In this document: positions 28,040-36,737 of the stretch, piece after piece | How the letters are laid out: each line of letters starts with the position of its first letter | How positions within the stretch are numbered: position 1 is the first letter of the stretch | Made by a program: the position numbers and the translations under genes | Assembly: GCF_023277745.1 (NCBI RefSeq) | Contig: NZ_CP086322.1 | Location: 7,874,001-7,938,000 of the forward strand | DNA from: Streptomyces halobius | GTDB lineage: Bacteria > Actinomycetota > Actinomycetes > Streptomycetales > Streptomycetaceae | Reading direction: 5' to 3' | DNA length: 64,000 bases | Notes under the pieces: generated by a model | The model's database searches: none | What the model was told of the DNA's origin: nothing | Seen by the model: only the letters and a program-made list of their open reading frames with translations

Positions 28040-28581
28040 ACTCGCTAGAGATCTTCGGCTGGCATGGCGGCTGCCGCGGAGCCCTTGATGGACCCTGGCG
28101 GGTGGCCTACGGGGCCGGCATGAATAACGCCGCCCTGGCCATGGAAGCCGTCATCGAGCACGCCGAGCTGCAATCGAGGATTTCACTGTCCTCCGACGAC
28201 CTGGCCCCCCGTCGGGCCCGAGCATTCACCCGGACGAAGCTCGCCGAGTGGGGCCTGGACGCTCTCGCCGATCGTGTACTGCTGATCGTCAGCGAACTCG
28301 TCACGAACGCACGTCGCCACGGCAGGACCAAACCCGAGGGCCTGTTGGAGGAGATAACCCTGACGATCTCCTTCCACAGCGGAGTCGTTGGGATCGAGCT
28401 GGACGACAACTCCGGCCAGCTCCCCGTACCGCGCAAGGGGCCGGTCGGTGCACTTGATGGCCGGGGCCTGCGCCTCGTAGCCGCTGAGGCGGATTCCTGG
28501 ATCTCGCACCTCAAACCGGACGGCACCGGTAAGCGGGTCCTTGCCTTCCTGCGCTGGCCATCGACGCCGCCGGCCGTCTGA
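28036..28581 (+). CDS. HATPase_c anti-sigma-like ATP-binding protein
   Basis: This 181-residue protein carries a GHKL ATPase domain of the Streptomyces RsbW-like type: ARAFTRTKLAEWGLD, the N-box VLLIVSELVTNARRHG, the G1 box GIELDDNSGQLP and LDGRGLRLVAAEADSW. Such proteins bind ATP and often act as anti-sigma factors or switch kinases. ATG overlapping the preceding small frame is chosen; a second ATG at residue 29 is possible. It heads the operon together with a truncated LuxR-type HTH and so is probably regulatory. Confidence 0.85.
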   Translation: MNSLEIFGWHGGCRGALDGPWRVAYGAGMNNAALAMEAVIEHAELQSRISLSSDDLAPRRARAFTRTKLAEWGLDALADRVLLIVSELVTNARRHGRTKPEGLLEEITLTISFHSGVVGIELDDNSGQLPVPRKGPVGALDGRGLRLVAAEADSWISHLKPDGTGKRVLAFLRWPSTPPAV

Positions 28582-28636
28582 CCGTAGCCAGCTCTCACCA
28601 CTCCACGCGTCCGATCAGATCCTGGAGCTGTTTGTC

Positions 28637-28816
28637 ATGCCCGTACACTCACCGCCTGCTCTGCTGTCCCTCCTGACACCGAGGGAAACCGAGGTCCTGG
28701 GCCTTGTCGTCGATGGCCCGAGGAACAGTGAGATCGAGCGTGTTCCGCGGGATCTCCTCCGGGTACTCGACACGCCGCGCGAGTCGGAGCCCTTCGTCGC
28801 AGGGAGCCTGCTGTGA
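28637..28816 (+). CDS. Truncated LuxR-type HTH mini-protein
   Basis: The 59-residue product contains LLTPRETEVLGLVVDGPRNSEI, which is the first two helices of a LuxR/GerE HTH. The recognition helix is replaced by ERVPRDLLRVLDTP, so DNA binding is doubtful. Its stop overlaps the GTG of the next gene (GTGA). It is either a degraded regulator kept as a translational coupler or a real small protein. Confidence 0.5.
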   Translation: MPVHSPPALLSLLTPRETEVLGLVVDGPRNSEIERVPRDLLRVLDTPRESEPFVAGSLL

Positions 28817-30114
28817 GCGTCTCGAAGAGGAGTGCCCTCGGCCTCGTCCGGACTTCAGTGGGGGAGCAGACCGTCTGGGCGCTCGTCGGGGAAGCCTCCC
28901 TGCGGCACATAACGGCTGCCCGCATCACCACGCTGGAGCTTGAGGCTCTACCTGTTGACCGAGCAGAGGCGAGCCGGCACGTCGCCGAGGTCATGTCTGC
29001 CCTGGAGGCGTACAGCTCACGACGCGCCGAGACGCCGGGTGGTGCCTCGTGGCTATACGTGCAGCACGTTCCCGTACGGCGCCTGATCACACAGCTGGTG
29101 CGGAAGCTCCTGGCACTGAGCGCCTGGAGTGAGTTCGCCGAGGCCCCGGGCCCGGTGACGCTTGCCCCATACGAGGGGTTGCTCGGGCTGCGGGACAGCA
29201 GTTCACGCGAGTACCGCGCCTACACCGTCACCTGGTCAGGTGTCGCGTACATCCTCGGTGCGCGGGCGCCGCATACCACGGTGAACGTCCAGCACGGTGC
29301 GTGGATGCCCGAGTCGGTAGCCTGGCCTGCCCTCCACAGCCGTCACATCGTTGTGATGGGCGACCGCGATGTCGCTCCGGCGAGGGCATGGGTTCGCCAC
29401 CCCAAGGCGGAGATCCACGTTCTGGGGCAGCCGCGCTTCGATGCGCTAGCTGGCCTCGGACGCGAAGCACAGCGTCGCTATCTCCAGAAGCTGCTCGGCG
29501 CTGGCAACGAGCGGGGTCCGGAGCGGATCGCGGTATGGGCCTGCCAGCCGTTCGGCCCCGATCGCCTGCGGGCTCAGGCGGACATCATCCTCGAAGGAGT
29601 GTGGAAGACCCAGAGCAGCTGGGGCCTGGTCGTTGCCCCGCACCCGGCCCAAGGGAACCACGCCTTCGACCACTTACTGCGGCGAGACGTAAGGCCGCTG
29701 GTGGCCGTGGCCGACCCGCGCGTTGGAGCGCGCGGCTGCCTGGCAGGGGCGGACGCGGTGGTGAGTGTGTCCTCGACGTGCGGCATCGAAGCCGTACTCC
29801 TCGACGTGCCCGTCGTCGAACTGGATCGCCCCGGTGACCGCACGCTCGGTCTTGCCGAGCACGCCATCGCGCATCGCTGCCGTACGGCTGCCGACGTTAC
29901 GGAGGCGCTCGACCTCGTGAGCCGGGGGAGTGCCCGAGTGCCGGCAGAAGCGTGCGATGCGGTGTGCCGCTGGCGAGGCCACAGCGCTGGCGACATCGCC
30001 CAGCTCATCATCCGCCAGGCCGAAGTCGGCATCTCGCACGCCGACCCAACCGACCACGATGCCCGCGGCGCCACGTTCGGCCTGCTCCGGGGTGAGGGAG
30101 CCACCATCCGATGA
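28813..30114 (+). CDS. GT-B-fold glycosyl- or glycerophosphotransferase-like protein
   Basis: This 433-residue protein looks like the two-Rossmann GT-B group that includes surface-carbohydrate transferases and UDP-GlcNAc 2-epimerase relatives. Features are TVNVQHGAWMPESVAWPAL in the first half, HVLGQPRFDALAGLG between domains, then VVAPHPAQGNHAFD, and the nucleotide-binding-like ADAVVSVSSTCGIEAVLLDVPVVELD in the second. The donor and acceptor are unknown. It overlaps the TS-like gene by ATGA. I infer a transfer step on the modified nucleoside made by the next genes. Confidence 0.6.
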   Translation: MSVSKRSALGLVRTSVGEQTVWALVGEASLRHITAARITTLELEALPVDRAEASRHVAEVMSALEAYSSRRAETPGGASWLYVQHVPVRRLITQLVRKLLALSAWSEFAEAPGPVTLAPYEGLLGLRDSSSREYRAYTVTWSGVAYILGARAPHTTVNVQHGAWMPESVAWPALHSRHIVVMGDRDVAPARAWVRHPKAEIHVLGQPRFDALAGLGREAQRRYLQKLLGAGNERGPERIAVWACQPFGPDRLRAQADIILEGVWKTQSSWGLVVAPHPAQGNHAFDHLLRRDVRPLVAVADPRVGARGCLAGADAVVSVSSTCGIEAVLLDVPVVELDRPGDRTLGLAEHAIAHRCRTAADVTEALDLVSRGSARVPAEACDAVCRWRGHSAGDIAQLIIRQAEVGISHADPTDHDARGATFGLLRGEGATIR

Positions 30115-31064
30115 CAAACCTGACCGCCGACAGCGTCGCCGAACTCTTCACCATGGCCGTCACGTTGGCCAAGAGCGGGGAGAAGGTCAGCCCGCGCGGG
30201 ATGGCTACTCGCGAGGTCCTCGATCTCAACATGCGCCTGACTCAGCCCCGGGCACGGCTCCTGTACGCGCCGCCCGCCCGCATCTTGAACCCCGCCTTCG
30301 CGGTGGCCGAGACCGTCTGGCACCTTTCCGGCTCCGACGCCCCATGGATCTTCGACTACAACGCGCGGCTGCGGCAGTACACCGACGACGGGATCCTGCG
30401 CGGCGCCTATGGGCCCAGGATGCGGAACTGGGGCGGGGAGGTCGACCAGCTCCACCGTGTCGTCGAGATCCTCAAGGATGACCCCGACTCCCGGAGAGCG
30501 ACCATCCAGCTCTACGACCCGGCTCGCGACGCCGCGGGCCACAAAGACGTCCCCTGCACACTCGGCTTCCGCTTCCACGTACGCGGCGGACGTCTGCACA
30601 TGTCGACCACGATGCGCGGCCAGGACGTGTGGATCGGCATGCCGTACGACGTGTTCTTCTTCACCACGCTCCACGAGCTGGTCGCCGGATGGCTGGACAT
30701 CGGCCTGGGCGACTACCACCACCATGTCGACTCTCTGCACATCTACGAGCGCGACATCGACAAGGCTGATGCGCTGACCGACGTGGCGGCGAGTCCGGTG
30801 ATGCCTGAACTGTCCACGCCATGGGAGGGGTTCGAGACGCTCCTCGATCAGGTTGAAGCCCGTGATGAAACGGGGCACCCGGGCTGGGATGCCATGGCGG
30901 AGGTAATACGCAGCTACCAGTTGTGGAAGGGCGGCCAGCGCGAGCAGGCGTGGCGTATCGCCGACGCCATCGATGGTCCGCTCGGAGAAGCCCTGACCGC
31001 CTGGTACACCGAGCTGACCCGCCGCATCAGCAGCACGCCGGCATCAGCAGCGGGGACGAGGTGA
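30111..31064 (+). CDS. Thymidylate-synthase-fold (d)CMP-type hydroxymethylase/methylase
   Basis: A 317-residue TS homologue. Conserved are R128-R129 (DPDSRRAT), nucleophile C149 (DVPCTLGF), R169, D172, and H210 and Y212 (SLHIY). The Asn that reads the uracil ring in ThyA (E. coli N177 in GLPFN) is Asp here, D180 in GMPYD. The same change marks T4 dCMP hydroxymethylase and alters ThyA to dCMP preference. I therefore predict a cytidine nucleotide substrate, with methylene-tetrahydrofolate giving hydroxymethyl or methyl at C5. The chain is longer at both ends than ThyA. It is coupled to its neighbours by 4-bp overlaps. Confidence 0.78.
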   Translation: MTNLTADSVAELFTMAVTLAKSGEKVSPRGMATREVLDLNMRLTQPRARLLYAPPARILNPAFAVAETVWHLSGSDAPWIFDYNARLRQYTDDGILRGAYGPRMRNWGGEVDQLHRVVEILKDDPDSRRATIQLYDPARDAAGHKDVPCTLGFRFHVRGGRLHMSTTMRGQDVWIGMPYDVFFFTTLHELVAGWLDIGLGDYHHHVDSLHIYERDIDKADALTDVAASPVMPELSTPWEGFETLLDQVEARDETGHPGWDAMAEVIRSYQLWKGGQREQAWRIADAIDGPLGEALTAWYTELTRRISSTPASAAGTR

Positions 31065-32791
31065 CGGCCGCCATGGACCACGTTCCGTCCGTTGTCCTGG
31101 GCGTGTGCTCCTTCACCCACGATTCCGCCGCTGCGCTCCTCATTGACGGCGAGCTGGTGGGCTTCGTCGAGGAGGAACGCCTGTCCCAGCGGAAACACAC
31201 GCGTGAGTACCCCCGCCACGCCATCGGATGGCTGCTGGACGAGGCTGGCATCACGCCAGGTGACGTCGATGCCGTCGCGTACAACTTCCAGCCCATCCGC
31301 TACCTCGCCGAGACCCCCGCCGCCTTGCGGATGACTTCGTCGGGGATGACCCGCTCACGTGCCTTGCCGCGTGCGGCGGGGTTCGCCAAGGTCGCCATGC
31401 GCACTCGGCGTCGCCTGCAGGTCCTTGCTTGGTACTTCCCCGGTGCCCAGGTCACCCCGGTACTGCACCACCGCGCGCATCAGCTTGCGGCGTTCACAGC
31501 ATCGGGCTGGGACGAGTCGGCAGTTCTCGTCGTCGACAGTCTCGGTGAGCGGCAGACCACCACCATCGCCCACGCCCACCAGGGCGTTCGTCCGCGGGTG
31601 CGCATGCTGGACGCGCTGATGGACCCGGCTTCGCTGGGCTATGTGTACGGGGCGGTCACTGAGTACCTCGGCTGGCGGCGCGGCGACGAAGAGGGCACCG
31701 TCATGGCTCTCGCGGCGCTTGGCGACCCCGCCCGGTTCCGGGACCTCTTCAGCCGTGCAGTCCGCACAACAGCCACCGGCTTCGCCGTGGATCCGGCGTA
31801 CTTCCTGCCCCGCGTGCTTGCCTCCGGCTATCCGCGCATTGCGCCTCGGTTCGTCGATGAGACCTGCCCGCCCCGGCACCCGGGCGAGCCGGTTCAGGAG
31901 ATCCACCAGGACCTGGCCGCCGCCCTCCAAGAGCGCACCGAGCAGATCATGGTGCACCTCGCGCGGCGAGCCCGCGTAGTGAGTGGCTCGCGCCGGCTGT
32001 GCGTGGGTGGCGGTGTGGCCACCAACTGCGTCAGCATTGGACGGATCGTCGAGTCCGGCGTCTTCGACGAGGTCTTCGTCCCACCGGCCCCCGGCGACGC
32101 CGGCACGGCGATCGGCGCAGCGGTCGCCGTGCACACCGACAGCGGCAGTCGACGGCCCCTCACCGGGATCGCTCGTACCTGCTACCTCGGCCCGTCCTTT
32201 CCGGAGCCGGTGCTGCACCTCACCCCGTGGCCCGGACTGAAGCAGAAGATCCTCGGCGCGGACGCCGCGGAGTTTCTCGCGGACCAGTTGGCCCACGGGA
32301 TGATCGTGGGGCTCTTCCAGGGCCGCGTCGAGGCCGGCCCCCGTGCCCTCGGGAACCGTTCGATTCTCGCTTCGCCCCTCGAAGCCGGGGTGGTCGAGCG
32401 GCTGAACGCCACGGTGAAGTTCCGCGAGCCCTTCCGCCCGTTCGCACCCATGGTCGCCGCCGCCTGTGCCGGTGAGTTCTTCACCCTCGGTCAGGACGCG
32501 CCGTACATGTCCATGGCCTCCCAGGTGACCAACGCCGCCCGCGAGCGCCTCCCCGCGATCGTCCACGCCAACGGCACCGCCCGCCTCCAGACCGTCACCG
32601 CGACACAGAACCCGTTCATGCACGAGGTCCTGGAGGCGTTCGCTCGCCGTACGGGAGTCCCGGTCCTGATCAACACCTCCCTCAACGTCAAGGGAAAACC
32701 CATCTGCGGCACCCCGGAGATGGCGTTGGACTGCTTCGCGAACTCCGGGCTGGACGCCCTGCTGCTCGAAGGGCGGTGGATCACCAAGTGA
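31061..32791 (+). CDS. NodU/CmcH/TobZ-type carbamoyltransferase
   Basis: This 576-residue enzyme of the O-carbamoyltransferase family has an N-terminal Kae1-like ATPase domain (LGVCSFTHDSAAALLIDG, VEEERLSQRKH, TPVLHHRAHQLAAF with metal-binding His, LVVDSLGE, LCVGGGVATNC). The C-terminal YrdC-like domain follows (FQGRVEAGPRALGNRSILA, FREPFRPFAPMV, VLINTSLNVKGKPICGTP). It moves carbamoyl phosphate to a hydroxyl via carbamoyl-AMP. The hydroxymethyl group expected from the TS-like enzyme is an obvious acceptor, but a sugar hydroxyl is equally possible. GTG overlaps the preceding stop; an ATG 12 bases later is an alternative. Confidence 0.93.
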   Translation: MTAAMDHVPSVVLGVCSFTHDSAAALLIDGELVGFVEEERLSQRKHTREYPRHAIGWLLDEAGITPGDVDAVAYNFQPIRYLAETPAALRMTSSGMTRSRALPRAAGFAKVAMRTRRRLQVLAWYFPGAQVTPVLHHRAHQLAAFTASGWDESAVLVVDSLGERQTTTIAHAHQGVRPRVRMLDALMDPASLGYVYGAVTEYLGWRRGDEEGTVMALAALGDPARFRDLFSRAVRTTATGFAVDPAYFLPRVLASGYPRIAPRFVDETCPPRHPGEPVQEIHQDLAAALQERTEQIMVHLARRARVVSGSRRLCVGGGVATNCVSIGRIVESGVFDEVFVPPAPGDAGTAIGAAVAVHTDSGSRRPLTGIARTCYLGPSFPEPVLHLTPWPGLKQKILGADAAEFLADQLAHGMIVGLFQGRVEAGPRALGNRSILASPLEAGVVERLNATVKFREPFRPFAPMVAAACAGEFFTLGQDAPYMSMASQVTNAARERLPAIVHANGTARLQTVTATQNPFMHEVLEAFARRTGVPVLINTSLNVKGKPICGTPEMALDCFANSGLDALLLEGRWITK

Positions 32792-33840
32792 AGATCGGAT
32801 ACAGCTTCTGGGGCTTCCTCGGAAACGGGGTCACCGACACCCCAGACGGAGGCCGCAGCCACCGCCGGCCGCTAATCGACGCGCTTCTCAGGCGTGGTCA
32901 CGACATCGTGTTTCTGCAGGCTGACCGCGATCGGCTCGAATCGGGCGACGCTCTCGGCGGCGTGTACACCTTCGACGCCGGCATCCCGGACATCGACGCG
33001 TTGTTCCTCGAATGGCGCTGGCCCATCGAGGGGCGCAACACCACCGCCTGCGGCACCGGAGGCCACACCTGTGATCTCCACCGTCAGGCGGAGCTGCTCC
33101 AGCACTACACCGTTCGACGCCGTACCCCCACCGTGATCTGGGACAAAGACCGGCAACTGCGCGAGGACAGCATCTGGCGGCGGATCCGGAACGTCGAGGT
33201 GTGCGAGGCCGCCCTCATGCCCACCCCCGGTGCCCACCGCCTGCTCTTCCCGGTTGACGATGCGCTCCTGGACGGCGCCGACCCCCTAGCCCTGGCCAGC
33301 GAGGACCGGAAGACGCCGCTCGGTTACGTCGGCAACCAGTACGACCGCGACGACGAGTTCGACCGCTTCTTCGCTCCAGCCGCCGCCCGCTTCGAGCACC
33401 GGGTGGGTGGCAAGTGGACCAGTACCGAGCGCTGGCCACACGTCACCTTCCTCGGCCGAATCCCATTCAACGCCGTCTCCCGGCTCTACCGCAGCACACT
33501 GGCCACGGTCCTGCTCCTGCCCGAGCGGTACGCCGCGGCCGGACAGATGACGCAGCGGATCTTCGAAGCCGTCCTCGCCGGATGCCTGCCGCTGGCGCCG
33601 GTCGGCATCCGGCACGTCGAGCGAATCGTCCCCGAGGACTTGGTGGTCAAGACGGGCGGCCAAGTGATCCGGCGGATCGATGACCTCCAGAAGACCGCGG
33701 GCAGCCGGCAGCACGCCGAACTGATCTCGGAGTGCATCGGTCGGCTGGAGCTGTTCCGGCTCAGCCACCAGGTCAAGGCGCTGGAGTCCGTGCTGAAGAT
33801 GGCCACCGCCGCCGCGCTGTCAAGGCAGGGGGCCGCGTGA
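32788..33840 (+). CDS. CgeB-like glycosyltransferase
   Basis: This 350-residue protein resembles CgeB/spore-maturation glycosyltransferases: KIGYSFWGFLGNG at the N-terminus, TPTVIWDKDRQLRED in the centre, LGYVGNQYDRDDEFDRFF at the domain switch, and QMTQRIFEAVLAGCLPLAPVGI, the donor-site helix of GT-B enzymes. GTG overlaps the carbamoyltransferase stop. It probably glycosylates the pathway intermediate; the sugar donor may be supplied through the downstream epimerase. Confidence 0.72.
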   Translation: MKIGYSFWGFLGNGVTDTPDGGRSHRRPLIDALLRRGHDIVFLQADRDRLESGDALGGVYTFDAGIPDIDALFLEWRWPIEGRNTTACGTGGHTCDLHRQAELLQHYTVRRRTPTVIWDKDRQLREDSIWRRIRNVEVCEAALMPTPGAHRLLFPVDDALLDGADPLALASEDRKTPLGYVGNQYDRDDEFDRFFAPAAARFEHRVGGKWTSTERWPHVTFLGRIPFNAVSRLYRSTLATVLLLPERYAAAGQMTQRIFEAVLAGCLPLAPVGIRHVERIVPEDLVVKTGGQVIRRIDDLQKTAGSRQHAELISECIGRLELFRLSHQVKALESVLKMATAAALSRQGAA

Positions 33841-33936
33841 TGAACCGCCTCGCTCGGGCCGGCAGGCCCAGATCATCCGTATGTGTTCCGGCGGCCGGGC
33901 CGTCCGGGCACCCGAGCACCTCTAGGCTGGAGCACC

Positions 33937-34449
33937 ATGAAGAAGGTCGCCATCGTCGGCTGCGGAGGCAGCGGCAAGTCGGATCTTGCCCGCAAGCTGG
34001 CCAAGATCCTGGATGCTCCGGTGACGCATCTGGATGCCGCGTTCTACGACGACGAGTGGAACGCCCTGCCCATGGAGAAATTTGCCGAGATGCAGCGCGG
34101 CCTGGTCGCGCAGCCGACGTGGATCATCGACGGCAACTACAACTCCACGCTGCAGGTCCGGCTCGAAGCCTGCGACACCGTGGTGCTGATGGACGTCTCG
34201 ACACCGGCGGCACTGTGGGGGATCGTCTCCCGGCAGATCAGGCACGGCGCCGGGCACAAGGGCAACGGGGTGCACAACCGCATCACCTGGGGCGTGATCA
34301 AGTACGTGGCGACGTACCGGCGCAAGATGCGACCGCGGGTCATGGCCAAGACCGAGGAGTTCGCCGCCGGGCACGCCGAAGTGGTGCTCCTCACCAGCCG
34401 CCGGCACACGCGACGCTGGCTGCAGCAGGTCGCCGCACAGCACACCTGA
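33937..34449 (+). CDS. P-loop small-molecule kinase (topology-modulation/adenylate-kinase-like)
   Basis: A 170-residue P-loop protein with Walker A GCGGSGKSDLARKL at residues 8-21, HLDAAFYDDEWN as the acceptor-side motif, WIIDGNYNSTL and a basic LID region (RQIRHGAGHKGNGVHNR). It is of the group annotated as topology modulation protein or adenylate kinase-like. A nucleoside or nucleotide substrate would fit the operon. A 96-bp gap and a weak AGGCTGGAG ribosome-binding site separate it from the genes before, so it may have its own initiation. Confidence 0.75.
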   Translation: MKKVAIVGCGGSGKSDLARKLAKILDAPVTHLDAAFYDDEWNALPMEKFAEMQRGLVAQPTWIIDGNYNSTLQVRLEACDTVVLMDVSTPAALWGIVSRQIRHGAGHKGNGVHNRITWGVIKYVATYRRKMRPRVMAKTEEFAAGHAEVVLLTSRRHTRRWLQQVAAQHT

Positions 34450-34471
34450 GCACTCCGCGCCCCGAGCGGGG

Positions 34472-35323
34472 GTGCGGCTCGTGATCACCAACCCCTTTCT
34501 CGACCCCGACCGCCAGGGCGAGCTGTACGGCAATGCCACCCGGCTGGCCAGCCGCTCCAGCGCCCTGATGCGGGCCAAGACCGCAGGTCGTTTCGTTCCA
34601 GAGGTCATCGTCCAGCTGGCCCAGGCGCACCGAGCCGGGGCCGATCGCCGTCTCGGTCTGGTAGCGGACATCGGATGCGGTCGGGGCACCAGCAGCCGCG
34701 TCCTGGCCAAGCAGCTGAAGCCGCAGCAGCTCGTGGGTATCGACGCTTCTCCTGCCCTCCTGGCCGCTGCCCGCAGTCGTGCCGGCCACTACCCCGGAAC
34801 CCAAGTGGCGTTCCTTCAAGGGGACTTCCACCAGCTTCCCCTGCCCGATGATTCGTGTGAGCTGGCCGTTGCAGCGTTCTGCCTGTACCACTCACTCGAC
34901 CCCGGGCGGGCCATTGTGGAAATCGCCCGCTCCCTGGCCCCTGGCGGGCTCGCCGTGCTGGTCACCAAGGCGCTCGACAGTTACAGAGAGATGGATGCCC
35001 TGGTCGCCGGGCCCCTTGACCCGCGCGCCGAGCGGCACGAGAGCCTCTACGCCACCGCGCACGGAGGCAACCTCGCCGACATGGCGCAGTGGGCCATGGA
35101 CTTGGTGGCGGTCGAGCGCGAGGAGCACCGCTTCGAGTTCTCCGGCCTTGACCACGCCGCCGAGTACCTCGCCACCAACCCCAAGTACGACCTCGCACCC
35201 GGCCTGTACGGCAACCCCGGCGCCCTGGCCGCCGCGCTGCACGAGTGGCACCCGGACAAGCCGATCACCACCACCTCGGTCATCACCTATCTCGTGGCCC
35301 GGCCGCATGGAGGTCGGACGTGA
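34472..35323 (+). CDS. Class I SAM-dependent methyltransferase
   Basis: A 283-residue methyltransferase of the ubiE/Methyltransf_11 type, with SAM motif I VADIGCGRGTSSR (about residues 63-75), acidic VGIDASPALLAAA, motif II LPDDSCELAVAAFCLYHS and post-motif ARSLAPGGLAVLV. The C-terminal half (HHAAEYLATNPKYDL-type cap, here DHAAEYLATNPKY) probably forms the acceptor lid. The acceptor is unknown; an O-methylation of the sugar or base is likely in context. GTG start; it overlaps the next gene by GTGA. Confidence 0.88.
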   Translation: MRLVITNPFLDPDRQGELYGNATRLASRSSALMRAKTAGRFVPEVIVQLAQAHRAGADRRLGLVADIGCGRGTSSRVLAKQLKPQQLVGIDASPALLAAARSRAGHYPGTQVAFLQGDFHQLPLPDDSCELAVAAFCLYHSLDPGRAIVEIARSLAPGGLAVLVTKALDSYREMDALVAGPLDPRAERHESLYATAHGGNLADMAQWAMDLVAVEREEHRFEFSGLDHAAEYLATNPKYDLAPGLYGNPGALAAALHEWHPDKPITTTSVITYLVARPHGGRT

Positions 35324-36084
35324 AGCTCTTCCACTTCAGCAAGCACTACGAGACCCCCGCGAAGGCAGCCGCCGCAGCCTGCCACTACGGATGGCTCGCT
35401 ACCCATGCGAAGCCGCTGCGGCAGCCGGGGCTAACGGTAGTCGGGCCGACCAGCCTGACCTTCGAGCACATCGACGGTCGTCATGCGCAGAAGGAGGACC
35501 TGCTGCCGCTTGCGGCCCTCCTGGGCGATGCGCACGGTGCTGCCTGGGCAACTGACCTGCACCGAGCACAGCTGGACATGCCGCACGAACTCGGGAACGG
35601 CAGCCTCCTCGCGGATTTCCGCTCCTGCCGGGAAGTAGCCCTGCGCAGCCGGCTGGAGCAGGGTTTTCTCCCCGACACAGGCGCCCTGCACGCGATGCTG
35701 ACGCTGCTGGAGCGCTCCACTGACGGGCCGGCCGCCTTCTACAAGGACAGCAACCCGCGGAACTTCCTGCTCACCCAGGACGGCACGATCTTCAGCGTCG
35801 ACACCGACGACCTGACCCTCGCGCCCTTCGGATACGACCTGGCCAAGCTGATCACGACGCTGATCATGACGCACGGCCCGATCGACCCACCCGACATCGA
35901 TGCAGCCCTGAACAGCTACAACCACGCCGCCGCCAGTCACGACGCCCAGCTAGGTGCGACGAGCCGAGAGTGCCTCGGCGACTTCCTCGCACTGCATGCC
36001 GTACTGACCGCGCCGTACGCCGGGCGCAACGGTTACCGCTACGGCTGGCTGCATCAGCACCAACCAACCCAAGGCTCCTCATGA
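35320..36084 (+). CDS. APH-fold small-molecule kinase A
   Basis: This 254-residue kinase-fold protein has catalytic motif FYKDSNPRNFLLT, where the usual HGD is replaced by YKD, and the metal motif FSVDTDDLTLAPFGYDLAKL. The start VKLFHFSKHYETPAKA is compact and the N-lobe is reduced. It probably phosphorylates a hydroxyl of the pathway compound or an amino-alcohol. Overlaps on both sides (GTGA and ATGA) tie it to the methyltransferase and the phosphatase. Kinase before and after a phosphatase suggests a protected, phosphorylated intermediate. Confidence 0.75.
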   Translation: MKLFHFSKHYETPAKAAAAACHYGWLATHAKPLRQPGLTVVGPTSLTFEHIDGRHAQKEDLLPLAALLGDAHGAAWATDLHRAQLDMPHELGNGSLLADFRSCREVALRSRLEQGFLPDTGALHAMLTLLERSTDGPAAFYKDSNPRNFLLTQDGTIFSVDTDDLTLAPFGYDLAKLITTLIMTHGPIDPPDIDAALNSYNHAAASHDAQLGATSRECLGDFLALHAVLTAPYAGRNGYRYGWLHQHQPTQGSS

Positions 36085-36737
36085 TCACCACAGAACTCGT
36101 CTTCGTCCGCCACGGCGAGGCCCGGTGCAACGCTGACGGCCGCGTCGGCGGTCCCGCAACCTGCACAGGGCTCACCCACCTCGGATACCTCCAGGTCGAG
36201 AGGGCTGCAGCCCTCCTGGCCACCGAGCACCGAGCCCAGCCCTTCACCGCGCTCTACGCCGGCCCCCGACTGCGCCTCCAGCAGAGCGGACAGATCCTCG
36301 GGCACGCCCTCGGCCTGGAGCCCCTCGTAGAACCCGGCCTCGATGGACCCGTTCACGGCGAGGCTGACGGCAAGCCCTGGCACTACGTGAAGACCGCAGC
36401 CAACGGCGGACCACATGCCCACCCAGACCAACCGTGGGCCGCCGGATCCGACACCTGGAACGGCTACCTCCAGCGAGCCGAAGCGTTCCTCCACGACCTC
36501 ATCAACCGCCACGAAGGCGACCGCGTATTGTTCGCCGCCCACGGCGAGACGATCCTCGCCGCACACGCCCTCCTACTCGGACTCGGGTCGATGACGGAAG
36601 CCGGCTTCACGGTCTCCCACGCCTCCGTCACCCGCTGGCAGCACCACCGAAACCGGCTCGGCCAGCGCCGCTGGATGCTCGACCGGCACAACGACACCGC
36701 CCACCTCGCCGCATTACCAACGGGAGCGACGCCGTGA
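36081..36737 (+). CDS. Histidine phosphatase family protein
   Basis: This 218-residue member of the phosphoglycerate-mutase-like phosphatases has the catalytic VFVRHGEARCN at residues 7-17, AGPRLRLQQSGQIL (second Arg) and the second catalytic His in LFAAHGETILAAH. The substrate cannot be read from the sequence; in this operon it may remove the phosphate added by one of the flanking kinases or dephosphorylate a nucleotide. The C-terminal HRNRLGQRRWMLDRHNDTAHL is typical of the small-molecule branch. Confidence 0.85.
   Translation: MITTELVFVRHGEARCNADGRVGGPATCTGLTHLGYLQVERAAALLATEHRAQPFTALYAGPRLRLQQSGQILGHALGLEPLVEPGLDGPVHGEADGKPWHYVKTAANGGPHAHPDQPWAAGSDTWNGYLQRAEAFLHDLINRHEGDRVLFAAHGETILAAHALLLGLGSMTEAGFTVSHASVTRWQHHRNRLGQRRWMLDRHNDTAHLAALPTGATP

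Noticed and set aside
30111..31064. Housekeeping ThyA thymidylate synthase
   Set aside because: The uracil-reading Asn is Asp, the ends are extended and the gene lies inside a secondary-metabolism-type operon. Many Streptomyces also use ThyX for dTMP.
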